Notes under the pieces: generated by a model | The model's input: the letters and a program-made list of their open reading frames with translations, nothing else | What the model was told of the DNA's origin: nothing | The model's database searches: none | Assembly (NCBI GenBank): GCA_050012355.1 | Contig: JBEKHI010000006.1 | Coordinates: forward strand, 1 to 49,492 | Source: JBEKHI01 sp050012355 | Lineage (GTDB): Bacteria > Actinomycetota > Actinomycetes > Streptosporangiales > Streptosporangiaceae | DNA: 49,492 nt | Direction: 5' to 3' | In this document: one piece after another, positions 1-7,839 of the stretch | How positions within the stretch are numbered: position 1 is the stretch's first letter | Layout: every line of letters starts with the position of its first letter | Program-made: the position numbers and the translations under genes

Positions 1-2
1 AA

Positions 3-728
3 CTGACGCACCGGTCCGTGCGCCGGTTCGGCTCGCGGGCGATTACGGACGACGAGCTGACCGCCCTCGTCGCCGCCGCGCAGTCCGCACCGACGTCGTC
101 GAACCTGCAACCCTGGAGTGTCATCGCGGTGCGGGATTCGGCGCGAAAGGCCCGGCTCGCCGCGCTCGCGGGGAACCAGGCCTTCATCGAGCAGGCACCG
201 CTGTTCCTCGTGTGGATCGCGGACCTAGGGCGAGCGCACCGGCTCGCGGAGCGGGCCGACGTCCCGCTGGACGCGGTGGCATACCTGGAGACCACGATCA
301 TAGGTTTCATCGACACGGCGCTGGCGGCTCAGAACGTCGTGGTCGCCGCCGAGTCCCTTGGCCTCGGGAGCGTCTTCGTGGGGGCGATCAGGAACCGGCC
401 CGATGAGGTCGCCGCTGAACTGGGCCTGCCGGAGCATACCGTAGCCGCGTTCGGCCTCTCGGTAGGGTCGCCGGATCCGGGCGAGGACGCTGGAGTGAAG
501 CCGCGACTTCCGCAGGCGGCGGTGCTCCACCACGAGCAGTATGACGCGGCGGCCGCGGATGCCCACATCCCGGTCTACGATGGGCGGCTGTCGGAGTACA
601 ACGGCCGGCACGGCCTGCCGGGGGCCTGGGTCGATCGGGTACTTTCGCGCCTCGCCGGTCCGCAGTCGATGGCTGGCCGCGACACGCTTCGCGCGACCCT
701 CGTACGTCGGGGGCTCACATCGGCCTAG
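3..728 (+). CDS. nitroreductase family protein (5' end outside window)
   Basis: FMN-dependent nitroreductase-like oxidoreductase, probably NAD(P)H-dependent and cytosolic. The reading frame is open back to the window edge and reads LTHRSVRRFGSR. HRS-(I/V)-RRF is the usual opening of the fold, so the true start lies just upstream and the GTG at 18 is internal. Family marks follow: SAPTSSNLQPWS (FMN-binding Ser and Asn region) and a helix ending in AAESLGLGSVFVGAIRN, then PEHTVAAFGLSVGSP. The C-terminal extension of about 70 residues ending in a basic helix resembles NfsA/flavin-reductase-like members. The substrate cannot be read from the sequence. The next gene is convergent, 65 nt away. Confidence 0.88.
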   Translation: MTHRSVRRFGSRAITDDELTALVAAAQSAPTSSNLQPWSVIAVRDSARKARLAALAGNQAFIEQAPLFLVWIADLGRAHRLAERADVPLDAVAYLETTIIGFIDTALAAQNVVVAAESLGLGSVFVGAIRNRPDEVAAELGLPEHTVAAFGLSVGSPDPGEDAGVKPRLPQAAVLHHEQYDAAAADAHIPVYDGRLSEYNGRHGLPGAWVDRVLSRLAGPQSMAGRDTLRATLVRRGLTSA

Positions 729-793
729 TTGCTCGCTGGGCTGCCGATTGCCACAACGACGAGGCATCCTGGGCCTGCGACACTGGTTCCCGG

Positions 794-1525
794 TCAGTCC
801 TCGCTGTCGAGGACCTCAACGCTTTCCAGGATCTCAACCCTCTCGGCGTCATCCTGCCGGCTGAAGCTGATCTTGCCGCGACGCAGCACGCCCCGCCGCT
901 GCGCCCGGCGCGCCACCACGGTGTCGTGGGTGACCATCACCATGGTGATCTCGCGGCTGCGCCAGAGCCCGTCGAGCAGGGCGATCAGCTCATCGCGGGT
1001 GTCCTCGTCCAGGTTTCCGGTGGGCTCGTCGGCGAGCAGCACCTTCGGTTCCTTCACCAGCGCACGCGCGATCGCCACCCGCTGCTGCTGCCCGCCGGAC
1101 AACTCGGTCGGCAGGTGGTTCTTCCGGTCTTCGAGACCCACGTCGGCGAGCGCGCGCGCCGCCCGCTCCCGGCGTTCGTGGGCGTGGACGTGAAGCGGCA
1201 CAATCGCGGTCTCCACGTTCTCCTGAGCGGTAAGCGTGGGTATCAGATTGAAGGTCTGAAAGATGAAGCCGAAGTAGCGCGCCCGTACTTCTGTCACGGC
1301 GCTCTCCCGCATGGTCGCGAGGTCCCTGCCGTCGAACTCAACCGACCCCGTGGTAGGCCGGTCCAGGCCGCCGAGGATCTGCAGCAGCGTGGACTTGCCG
1401 TGCCCGGTCGGTCCCTGGATCGCGAGCCACTCCCCGTCCTCGATTACCAGGTCGATCCCGCGGAGGGCCTCGATGATGGTTCTGCCGCGTGAATAATTCT
1501 TCGTAACGCCGGTTAGCTTGTACAT
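794..1525 (-). CDS. ABC transporter ATP-binding protein, LolD/MacB type
   Basis: ATPase subunit of an ABC system, of the class that partners FtsX/MacB-like permeases. Visible motifs are Walker A GPTGHGKST, Q-loop in GFIFQTFNL, signature LSGGQQQRVAIARAL, Walker B VLLADEPTGNLDE and switch His in VMVTHD. Walker A has His where most relatives have Ser/Ala-Gly. The ATG at 1525 is preferred over the ATG at 1540, because GGGAGA lies about 6 nt before it and the protein then opens MYKLTGVTKNY as the family does. No permease gene is adjacent on either side, so the partner must be encoded elsewhere. A C-terminal stretch after the H-loop is rich in charged residues and ends acidic (SED). Confidence 0.9.
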   Translation of the reverse strand: MYKLTGVTKNYSRGRTIIEALRGIDLVIEDGEWLAIQGPTGHGKSTLLQILGGLDRPTTGSVEFDGRDLATMRESAVTEVRARYFGFIFQTFNLIPTLTAQENVETAIVPLHVHAHERRERAARALADVGLEDRKNHLPTELSGGQQQRVAIARALVKEPKVLLADEPTGNLDEDTRDELIALLDGLWRSREITMVMVTHDTVVARRAQRRGVLRRGKISFSRQDDAERVEILESVEVLDSED

Positions 1526-1619
1526 GGCGTCTCCCGCCATTCGCGGCTGCTGATACCAGCGATGATCCGCTTGATTCCTGAACGCAGGCGCAAGGTTTAC
1601 TCAGAAACGACCCCTTTGC

Positions 1620-1635
1620 TGTGACCGGCGTCACA
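1620..1635. promoter_or_regulatory. CRP-like operator, perfect palindrome
   Basis: TGTGACCGGCGTCACA is a perfect inverted repeat that matches the CRP/Cmr consensus TGTGA-N6-TCACA exactly. It lies in the 179-nt space between the divergent ABC ATPase (start 1525) and the membrane protein gene (start 1705), so it could control either or both. The match is seen directly; binding by a Crp-family regulator is inference. Confidence 0.55.
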
Positions 1636-1704
1636 TGAGTCCATAGTGCCATCCGGAATGGGTATGGATCATTGTGAAAATTGTTGCTTCTGGGGGGAGA
1701 AGCC

Positions 1705-2127
1705 ATGATCGCGTCCACCGCAGCGACCTGGGCAATCATCATCGTTGTCATACCGCTCCTGGCCTTCTGGCTGATCGCGGTGGAGGTGTTCGCCCCGCGC
1801 ATGCAGAAGACCAGGAACACGCAGAGACCACGGATGACCGGTCCCGTGCTTGGCGGCATGCACATCGCCGAGGGAGGCCGGAGCGTCGCACCGAACCGTG
1901 ACGCTCCGGCGATCCTCACCGACGAGGAGGCCCGGCAACTACGGCAGCGGTCCACTCTCCGGCCGGGCGTGCCGTCTCAGGGGCTGCCTTCCCAGCGGCC
2001 AGCTCACCGGTCCGGGCAGCCTGCCGCACTAGTGACCAGCACGCGCCAGCCATCGCAGGCGCCGCCGTTCCCTGGCCAGCGAACCGCCAGCCACGACGAG
2101 CCGGTGAAGCGGGGTCAGGGGTCCTAG
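1705..2127 (+). CDS. small single-pass membrane protein, function unknown
   Basis: A 140-residue protein with one N-terminal hydrophobic helix (about residues 5-28, ATWAIIIVVIPLLAFWLIAV) followed by a basic, proline- and glutamine-rich soluble tail that looks disordered. The ATG at 1705 is chosen over the TTG at 1681 because GGGGGGAGA sits about 6 nt upstream. I recognise no domain. The stop codon TAG overlaps the stop of the convergent SDR gene in the shared tetranucleotide CTAG (2124-2127). A CRP-like palindrome lies 70 nt upstream. Confidence 0.6.
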   Translation: MIASTAATWAIIIVVIPLLAFWLIAVEVFAPRMQKTRNTQRPRMTGPVLGGMHIAEGGRSVAPNRDAPAILTDEEARQLRQRSTLRPGVPSQGLPSQRPAHRSGQPAALVTSTRQPSQAPPFPGQRTASHDEPVKRGQGS

Positions 2128-2942
2128 CCGACCGCGACGTCGGTGAGCCGGGCGGAGAGGTCGCGGAGTTCGCGGCGAGCCTCGGGATCCGCGGCCTGGC
2201 GGTCAGGCCGGCCCACCCGCAATCCGTTGTAGAACTGGCCGGTGCCCACGTCGTCACCAGCGATGAGGTGCATCGTGGCCTCGACGCCCTCGGCGACCGT
2301 GCTGACCGGTGAGGGCACGATCTTGGTAGGCATGTAGGTCGCCGGGTGCAGCGCGCTGACCGTGACGCCGGATCCGTCGAGCCGCTCCGACAGGTCGACC
2401 GTGTACAGGATCTGCGCGAGCTTGGACTGGCAGTAGGCACGAATGCCGCTGTAGCCGCGGGTCAGCATCACGTCATTGAAGTCGATCGCCTGCTGGCCGA
2501 GCGAGCTGACGTTGACGATCCGGGACGGCGCCGAGGACTCGAGCAGTGGCAGCAGCCGTTCGGTCAGCGCGTACCCGGCCAGGTAGTTGACCGCGAACCG
2601 CAGCTCGTACCCGTCAGCGCTCTCCTGCCGCGCTCCCCCGCCCGGCACGTCCGAGCCGATCCCCGCGTTGTTCACCAGCACGTCCAGCCTCGGCTCGCTG
2701 GCGAGCACCTGATCGGCGAGCGCCCGCACCTGGGCGAGATCCGCGAGGTCCGCCTGATAGGTGCGCACCCGGTCGCTGCCGGTCTCCGCGTGGATGTCGG
2801 CGACCGTGTCCGAGATCCGGTTAGCATCCCGTCCATGCACGAGCACGGTCGCGCCGTCGCGCGCGAGCTCGATCACCAGCGCCCGTCCAAGCCCGTCAGT
2901 CGCTCCGGTAACAAGCACCACTTTGCCGTCAAGAGAAGTCAC
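2124..2942 (-). CDS. short-chain dehydrogenase/reductase
   Basis: Classical-type SDR of 272 residues using NAD(P)H. The Rossmann motif TGATDGLG is at residues 13-20, NNAG near 91-94, and the active-site residues are Ser in VNVSSLG and Tyr/Lys in YCQSK. The order and spacing, and the long C-terminal half with LHPATYMPTK, resemble the retinol-dehydrogenase/WWOX-like SDR group rather than FabG. The substrate is unknown. It is transcribed in the same direction as the acyl-CoA dehydrogenase operon downstream, but 54 nt separate it from the 2997 stop, so it may be a separate unit. Confidence 0.88.
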   Translation of the reverse strand: MTSLDGKVVLVTGATDGLGRALVIELARDGATVLVHGRDANRISDTVADIHAETGSDRVRTYQADLADLAQVRALADQVLASEPRLDVLVNNAGIGSDVPGGGARQESADGYELRFAVNYLAGYALTERLLPLLESSAPSRIVNVSSLGQQAIDFNDVMLTRGYSGIRAYCQSKLAQILYTVDLSERLDGSGVTVSALHPATYMPTKIVPSPVSTVAEGVEATMHLIAGDDVGTGQFYNGLRVGRPDRQAADPEARRELRDLSARLTDVAVG

Positions 2943-2996
2943 GCCATCCCCAACCGACCCCGCGCCCCCCGCATTCCGTCCCTGGTGAGTGCTGGG

Positions 2997-4151
2997 CTAT
3001 TCGGGGCCCGGGAGGTTGGCTAGGGTCGCTAGGCGTGAGCGGTGGGCGGCGGGGGTGCCGTAGGCAAGGGAGGTGGCCTTGGCGCGCTTGAGGTACATGT
3101 GGGCCGGGTGTTCCCAGGTGAAGCCGATGCCACCATGGAGCTGCACGCATTCCTGGGCCGCGTGCACGGCGGTCTCCGAGCAGCACGACTTGGCGAGCGC
3201 GACGGCGACCGCTGCGTCCTCGCTCCCGGATGCCAGGCAGTCCGCCGCGTACCGGGACGCCGCGCGCGCCTGGGTCACCGCCACCCACACGTCGGCGAGC
3301 CGGTGCTTGAGTGCCTGGAACGAACCCACCGGACGGCCGAACTGGTGACGCTCCTTGACATAGCTGACCGTTATGTCCAGGCAGCGCTGCGCCAGCCCGA
3401 GCTGTTCGGCGGCCACCGCCGCCGCGCCAGCCGACAGGGCGGCCTCGATGGCGTCCTCCGCGTCCGTCCTCGATGCGATCACCCGCCCGGGCGCGCCATC
3501 GAGAGTGATGTCGACCAGCTGGCGGGTCATGTCCAGCGAGGTCACCGGGGTCAGCTTTACGCCGGGCGCGGAGGTCTCGACGACGTACAGGCCGCGCGGC
3601 ACGCCCTCGGCCGGGACAAGCAGCACGTCGGCGATCTGCGCGCCGGCGGTGCCCTTGACATCCGCCGAGCCGACCAGCGCGTCAGCTACCCCGCGCACGG
3701 TGCCGCTCAGCCTGGTCACACCGGCATCGTCACCGGAGCGCGAACCGCTGATCCGGATGTCCGCGGGAAACGCGGCGCCGGGGCCCGTCACATACGGGAC
3801 GGCGAGCGTCGCGGTGAAGGTGCCGTCGGCCAGCCCCTTGATCAGGTCATCGGGCTTGACGATGTTGATCAACGCGGTCGTGGCCACGACCGCGCTGCCG
3901 ATGAACGGCACCGGGGCGACGAACCCGCCCAGTTGTTCGGCGGCCACCGCGGCCTCGCGGAACGAGGCTTCCGCGCCGCCGAGCGACTCCGGGATGAGCA
4001 GGCCCGCGCAGCCGATCTCGGTGCCGACCGCGCGCCACAGCTCGGGGCCCACCCGGCCATTGAGCACGTCGTCCCATTGGGACCGCCGGGAGAGCAGGTC
4101 GGTCAGGGCATCGGCCAACCCTCGTTCTGGCTCAGAATAAAGAAGGGTCAC
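2997..4151 (-). CDS. acyl-CoA dehydrogenase, probably the non-catalytic subunit of a pair
   Basis: A 384-residue ACAD-fold flavoprotein. The start is the GTG at 4151, which overlaps the TGA of the upstream ACAD as GTGA; the much longer open frame to 4691 is antisense shadow. C-terminal family marks are RHQFGRPVGSFQALKHRLAD and QLHGGIGFTWEHPAHMYLKRA. At the place where catalytic ACADs carry a Glu in a YEGT/EGGTSE motif this protein reads SLAYGTPAAH, so that base is absent. Adjacent, coupled ACAD genes where one lacks the base are typical of the alpha2-beta2 enzymes of actinobacterial sterol side-chain oxidation (FadE28-FadE29 type). I infer that it pairs with the 4148-5185 product. Confidence 0.85.
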   Translation of the reverse strand: MTLLYSEPERGLADALTDLLSRRSQWDDVLNGRVGPELWRAVGTEIGCAGLLIPESLGGAEASFREAAVAAEQLGGFVAPVPFIGSAVVATTALINIVKPDDLIKGLADGTFTATLAVPYVTGPGAAFPADIRISGSRSGDDAGVTRLSGTVRGVADALVGSADVKGTAGAQIADVLLVPAEGVPRGLYVVETSAPGVKLTPVTSLDMTRQLVDITLDGAPGRVIASRTDAEDAIEAALSAGAAAVAAEQLGLAQRCLDITVSYVKERHQFGRPVGSFQALKHRLADVWVAVTQARAASRYAADCLASGSEDAAVAVALAKSCCSETAVHAAQECVQLHGGIGFTWEHPAHMYLKRAKATSLAYGTPAAHRSRLATLANLPGPE

Positions 4152-5185
4152 CGGTGAAGGTCCTTCCAGGGAACGCCGGCGTCCGTGCGCGGCTCGGCGG
4201 GCAGTCCGAGCACTCGCTCGGCGATGATGTTGCGCAGGATCTCGGAGGTGCCGCCCTCGATCGAGTTGGCGCGGGTGCGCAGGTACCGGTAGCCCGGCCC
4301 GCGGCCGTAGTAGTCGGTGAACCCGGCGCGGTGCATCTCCCAGTCGTCGTAGAGCAGTCCGTCCGCGCCGTCCAGCTCGACCTCGAAGGCGGAGATTTCC
4401 TGGTTGAGGGTGGCCAGGACGAGCTTGGATGCCGATCCCTCCGGACCTGGTTCTCCGGCTCGCCCCGTGGTTCCAGAAGCGGAGAGCTGGCGCAGCCGCT
4501 CCCCCGCCAGCCGCGCCACCTCGGCCTTGGCCCACAGCGCCAGCAGCTGGGCGTGCAACTCGTGGCTGCGTAGCTGCGGCCTGGATCGCCAGGTCGCGAC
4601 GACCGGGGCGATCATGCCGCTCTCCCGCGGCTCGGCCCGCGCGCCGAGCGCTACCCGTTCGTTCATCAGCGTGGTGCGGGCGACCCGCCACCCGTCGCCC
4701 ACGTCACCGATCCGGTTAGCATCGACGATCTTGACGTCGGTGAAGAACACCTCGTTGAACTCGGCCTCGCCGGTGGCCTGGCGCAGCGGGCGCACCTCGA
4801 CGCCGGGCGCGGTCATGTCGACCGCGAAGTAGGTGATGCCCGCGTGCTTTTCCACGTCGGGATCGGTACGGGCCAGCAGCAGGCCGAACCGGGCGAAGTG
4901 CGCCCCGGACGTCCAGACCTTCTGCCCGTTGACGACCCAAGCGTCCCCGTCGCGGACCGCTCGGGTGGCGAGGCTGGCGAGGTCACTGCCGGCCCCCGGC
5001 TCGCTGAACAGCTGGCACCAGATGTCCTGGCCGGTCCAGATCCGGCGCAGCCAGCGCTCCTTCTGCTCATCCGTCCCGTGGGTGAGGATCGTCGGCAACG
5101 CCATCCCGACGCCGATCACGTTGCGGGCCGGGTCGCCGGGCTTGTCGCCATCGCGGAGGAACGGCTCGAGCTGATCGGCTAGCAC
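4148..5185 (-). CDS. acyl-CoA dehydrogenase, N-terminally short
   Basis: A 345-residue ACAD with the flavin-contact segment WCQLFSEPGAGSDLAS, the middle beta-domain (VVNGQKVWTSGAHFA) and the C-terminal helical domain. The catalytic Glu is in NSIEGGTSEILRN, so the active-site base is present. Relatives normally carry about 90 residues before the motif that here reads GVGMALPTILTHGT. Only about 25 are available, because the upstream SDR stop (TAG, 5179-5181) lies inside the first codons and no in-frame extension exists. The GTG start at 5185 overlaps the SDR by 7 nt. The protein is therefore missing most of the first helical domain, either as a degraded gene or as a subunit that needs its partner at 2997-4151. 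Confidence 0.8.
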   Translation of the reverse strand: MLADQLEPFLRDGDKPGDPARNVIGVGMALPTILTHGTDEQKERWLRRIWTGQDIWCQLFSEPGAGSDLASLATRAVRDGDAWVVNGQKVWTSGAHFARFGLLLARTDPDVEKHAGITYFAVDMTAPGVEVRPLRQATGEAEFNEVFFTDVKIVDANRIGDVGDGWRVARTTLMNERVALGARAEPRESGMIAPVVATWRSRPQLRSHELHAQLLALWAKAEVARLAGERLRQLSASGTTGRAGEPGPEGSASKLVLATLNQEISAFEVELDGADGLLYDDWEMHRAGFTDYYGRGPGYRYLRTRANSIEGGTSEILRNIIAERVLGLPAEPRTDAGVPWKDLHR

Positions 5186-5931
5186 AGCGGGCCGCCCGCG
5201 ACGTAGATGACCTGCCCGGACACGAAGCCCGCGCCCTCGCTCGCCAGGAACGAGATCGTGTGCGCCACGTCGTCGGGCTGTCCCACCCGCCGCACCGGAA
5301 TCTGCGACGCCGCGGCCGCCTGGAAGTCATCGAAGGACATCTTCACCCGCTCCGCCGTCGCCGCCGTCATATCCGTGGCGATGAACCCGGGCGCGACGGC
5401 GTTCGCCGTGATGCCGAACTGCCCCAGCTCGATCGCCAGCGTCTTGGTGAATCCCTGCATGCCGGCCTTGGCCGCCGAGTAGTTGACCTGGCCCCGGTTG
5501 CCAAGCGCCGAGCTTGAGGACAGGTTGACGATCCGGCCGTATCGCTGATCGACCATGTGCTTCTGGGTGGCGCGGCTCATCAGGAACGCGCCCCGCAGGT
5601 GCACGCCGAGCACGGTGTCCCAGTCGTTCACGCTCATTTTGAACAGCAGGTTGTCCCGGAGCACGCCCGCGTTGTTGACCAGCACCGACGGTGCACCGAG
5701 CTCGGACGCGATGGTGTCGACGGCCTGTTGGACCTGTTCCTCCTGCGAGACATCGGCACCGACGGCGAGCGCCTGGCCGCCCTTGCTCGTGATGGCCTCG
5801 ACGGTATCCGCGCAGGACTTCTCATCGAGGTCGAGTACCGCGACTGAGAAGCCGTCGTTCGCCAGTCGCTTGGCCGTGGCGGCGCCGATGCCGCGGGCCG
5901 CTCCGGTCACGATCGCGATGCGCTGGGTCAT
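5179..5931 (-). CDS. SDR family oxidoreductase, FabG-like
   Basis: A 250-residue NAD(P)-dependent 3-oxoacyl/3-hydroxyacyl-type reductase. Motifs are TGAARGIG (residues 9-16), NNAGVLRD, Ser in VNLSSSSALG, YSAAK for the catalytic Tyr/Lys, and the FabG-like end VSGQVIYVAGGP, so it is full length. Its ATG overlaps the stop of the upstream ACAD as ATGA, and it is followed by two more ACAD genes. In this operon a 3-hydroxyacyl-CoA dehydrogenase role in beta-oxidation is more likely than fatty-acid synthesis. Confidence 0.9.
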   Translation of the reverse strand: MTQRIAIVTGAARGIGAATAKRLANDGFSVAVLDLDEKSCADTVEAITSKGGQALAVGADVSQEEQVQQAVDTIASELGAPSVLVNNAGVLRDNLLFKMSVNDWDTVLGVHLRGAFLMSRATQKHMVDQRYGRIVNLSSSSALGNRGQVNYSAAKAGMQGFTKTLAIELGQFGITANAVAPGFIATDMTAATAERVKMSFDDFQAAAASQIPVRRVGQPDDVAHTISFLASEGAGFVSGQVIYVAGGPLC

Positions 5932-7175
5932 GCGTTCTCCCTCTTGTTTAGTTCTCGCCGGGCAAGCGACCTTTTATGCACTTCGTCGGGTCCGTCCGCG
6001 AACCGAAGCGTCCTCGCGTTCGCCCACAGCTGGGCGAGCGGGGTGTCCTGGCTCAGGCCCGCCGCGCCGTGCGCCTGGATGGCCCGGTCGATCACCCACT
6101 GCGCCATCCGGGGCGTGGCGATCTTGATGGCCTGGATCTCGGTGTGCGCGGCCCGGTTGCCCTGGGTGTCCATCAGCCAGGCCGCCTTGAGCGTCAGCAA
6201 CCGGGCCTGCTCGATGCGGACCCTGGACTCGGCGATCCAGTCCTGGATGACGCCCTGGTCCTTGAGCGGTTTCCCGAACGCGTTTCGGCTGGTCACGCGG
6301 TCGCACATGAGCTGGAGCGCGCGTTCGGCCGAACCGATCAGCCGCATGCAGTGGTGGATGCGCCCAGGCCCGAGCCTGGCCTGGGCGATCGCGAAGCCCG
6401 CTCCCTCGTCGCCGATCAGGTTCTCTCTCGGAACCTCAACGTTGTCGAAGCCGACCTCCGCGTGCCCGCCATGCGGCCCGTCGTCGTAGCCGAAGACGGT
6501 CATGCCACGCCTGATGGTGACCCCTTTGGTGTCCCGGGGTACCAGGATCATGGAGTGTCGCCGGTGCCGGTCGTCGCCACCGGTGACGGCCATGACGATG
6601 AGGATCTCGCAGGCCGGGTCCATTGCCCCGCTTGACCACCATTTGCGGCCGTTGACGGTATATCCGCGGTCCGTTCGGGTGATGGTTGCGGAGATATTCG
6701 TCGCGTCGGACGACGCGACGTCAGGCTCAGTCATGCAAAACGCCGAGCGGATGGTCCCCTCGAGCAGCGGCGCCAGCCAGCGTTCTTGCTGCTCCGGGGA
6801 GCCGAATTCGGCGAGCAGTTCCATGTTCCCGGTGTCTGGTGCGGCGCAGTTCAGCGCTTCCGGGGCGAGCATCGGGCTGCGGCCGGTGATCTCGGCCAGC
6901 GGCGCGTACTGCGTGTTGGTCAGCGGCGGGTCGGGCACCGGCGCCTTGATGGCCAGGCCACGCGCGGCGGCCGGTGGCAGGAACAGGTTCCACAGTCCGC
7001 GGTTGCGGGCCTCTGCTTTCAGTTCGCTGACCACCGGCGGGCGTTCCCACCGGCGGTCCCTTGCCTGCTCGACCTGCTCGGCGAAGACCGGTTCAGCCGG
7101 GTAGACACCGGCATCCATAAAGGCCAGCAGCCGCGCACGCAGCTCAAGCGTCCTGTCGTCGTAGCCGAAGTCCAC
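5928..7175 (-). CDS. acyl-CoA dehydrogenase, ACAD10/11-like
   Basis: A 415-residue ACAD, first gene of a four-gene leftward operon (7175 to 2997). It contains FCMTEPDVASSDATN, VNGRKWWSSGAMDP, RNAFGKPLKDQGVIQDWIAESR and HGAAGLSQDTPLAQ. The C-terminal FADGPDEVHKRSLARREL motif is typical of the ACAD11/FadE36-like branch, which acts on long or branched acyl groups. The start is GTG at 7175 with GGGGAGG 7-8 nt upstream. The stop overlaps the SDR start in ATGA. The 70 nt upstream contain the palindromes TACCGGTA and GTAGCGACTAC near a TAGATA box, a possible operator/promoter I could not confirm. Confidence 0.9.
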   Translation of the reverse strand: MDFGYDDRTLELRARLLAFMDAGVYPAEPVFAEQVEQARDRRWERPPVVSELKAEARNRGLWNLFLPPAAARGLAIKAPVPDPPLTNTQYAPLAEITGRSPMLAPEALNCAAPDTGNMELLAEFGSPEQQERWLAPLLEGTIRSAFCMTEPDVASSDATNISATITRTDRGYTVNGRKWWSSGAMDPACEILIVMAVTGGDDRHRRHSMILVPRDTKGVTIRRGMTVFGYDDGPHGGHAEVGFDNVEVPRENLIGDEGAGFAIAQARLGPGRIHHCMRLIGSAERALQLMCDRVTSRNAFGKPLKDQGVIQDWIAESRVRIEQARLLTLKAAWLMDTQGNRAAHTEIQAIKIATPRMAQWVIDRAIQAHGAAGLSQDTPLAQLWANARTLRFADGPDEVHKRSLARRELNKRENA

Positions 7176-7246
7176 GAAGTAGCCTCCCCAGCGAGTCTGC
7201 GGTCAGCATATCTACCCACCGGTAGCGACTACTAGGCCCCTCGGGC

Positions 7247-7588
7247 TCACCAGCCGAGCTCGGCGAGCCGGGCGTCATCAATGCCGAAGTGGTGGGCGAC
7301 CTCGTGGATGACGGTCCGGCGCACCTGTTTCGCGACCTGGTCCAGGCTGTCGCAGATCTCGCAGATGGCCTGCTGATAGATGGTGATCCGGTCCGGCAGC
7401 ACCCCGTTATAGAAGGTGGTGCGGCTGGTCAGCGGCACGCCCTCGTAGAGTCCGAGCAGCCCAGGCGGCCCGGCATCGTGCTGCACGGTGACGGCGACGT
7501 TGCTCATCAGGCTGCCAAGCTCCTCAGGCAGACCGTCCAGCGCATCCGTCACCTTCTCCTCGAACCACTCCGGCTCGACATCGATCAC
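7247..7588 (-). CDS. zincin-like metallopeptidase, DUF1025-type
   Basis: A 113-residue cytosolic protein with the zinc-binding motif HEVAHHFGIDD near its C-terminus, which matches the small actinobacterial metallopeptidase family (zincin-like, HExxHHFGI). TTFYNGVLPDRITIYQ precedes it, as in that family. The start is taken at the GTG at 7588, reading VIDVEPEWFEEKV. The longer open frame to 7711 runs through a GC-rich repeat and a palindrome and is not coding. AGGG sequences lie 8-14 nt upstream. Its substrate is unknown. Confidence 0.85.
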   Translation of the reverse strand: MIDVEPEWFEEKVTDALDGLPEELGSLMSNVAVTVQHDAGPPGLLGLYEGVPLTSRTTFYNGVLPDRITIYQQAICEICDSLDQVAKQVRRTVIHEVAHHFGIDDARLAELGW

Positions 7589-7613
7589 GCCCCTATTCTG
7601 CCCTCCCGCGCCC

Positions 7614-7655
7614 CCGCGGCGCCCCTCCCGCGACCCGCGGCGCCCCTCCCGCGAC
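7614..7655. repeat. 21-bp tandem duplication
   Basis: Two exact adjacent copies of a 21-nt unit beginning CCGCGGCGCCCCTCCCGC (7614-7634 and 7635-7655), with a partial third copy at 7601-7610. They sit in the space upstream of the metallopeptidase gene, immediately before the long palindrome at 7661-7704. Confidence 0.85.
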
Positions 7656-7660
7656 GCCAG

Positions 7661-7704
7661 CGATGGCCCATTGCTGGCGCTCCAGCGCCAGCAATGGGCC
7701 ATCG
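7661..7704. repeat. perfect 21-bp inverted repeat (family A palindrome)
   Basis: Two 21-nt arms pair without mismatch around a 2-nt centre (CC). The left arm runs 7661-7681 and the right arm 7684-7704. The segment CCCATTGCTGGCGC recurs with one change as CCCATCGCTGGCGC in the palindrome at 24400-24453, so the two belong together. It lies between the leftward metallopeptidase start and the end of the leftward DUF2079 gene. No T-run follows either arm, so it is not a canonical terminator. Confidence 0.9.
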
Positions 7705-7839
7705 ACAGCACTGTAGAAGGTGCCGCAGCCTGGCGAAACGTCCCACATGTACGCTATTGCCCCATTGGGTGCGGGGGCGACCGCGGCGGGGCGGAGGGCC
7801 GGCGGGGCTGGGGAGCTGCGGGGCCGGGGGCCGGCGTGG

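Noticed and set aside
4152..4691. N-terminal 180-residue extension of the ACAD at 2997
   Set aside because: Runs out of frame through the upstream ACAD; the GTGA overlap at 4148-4151 gives the real start and a normal family length.
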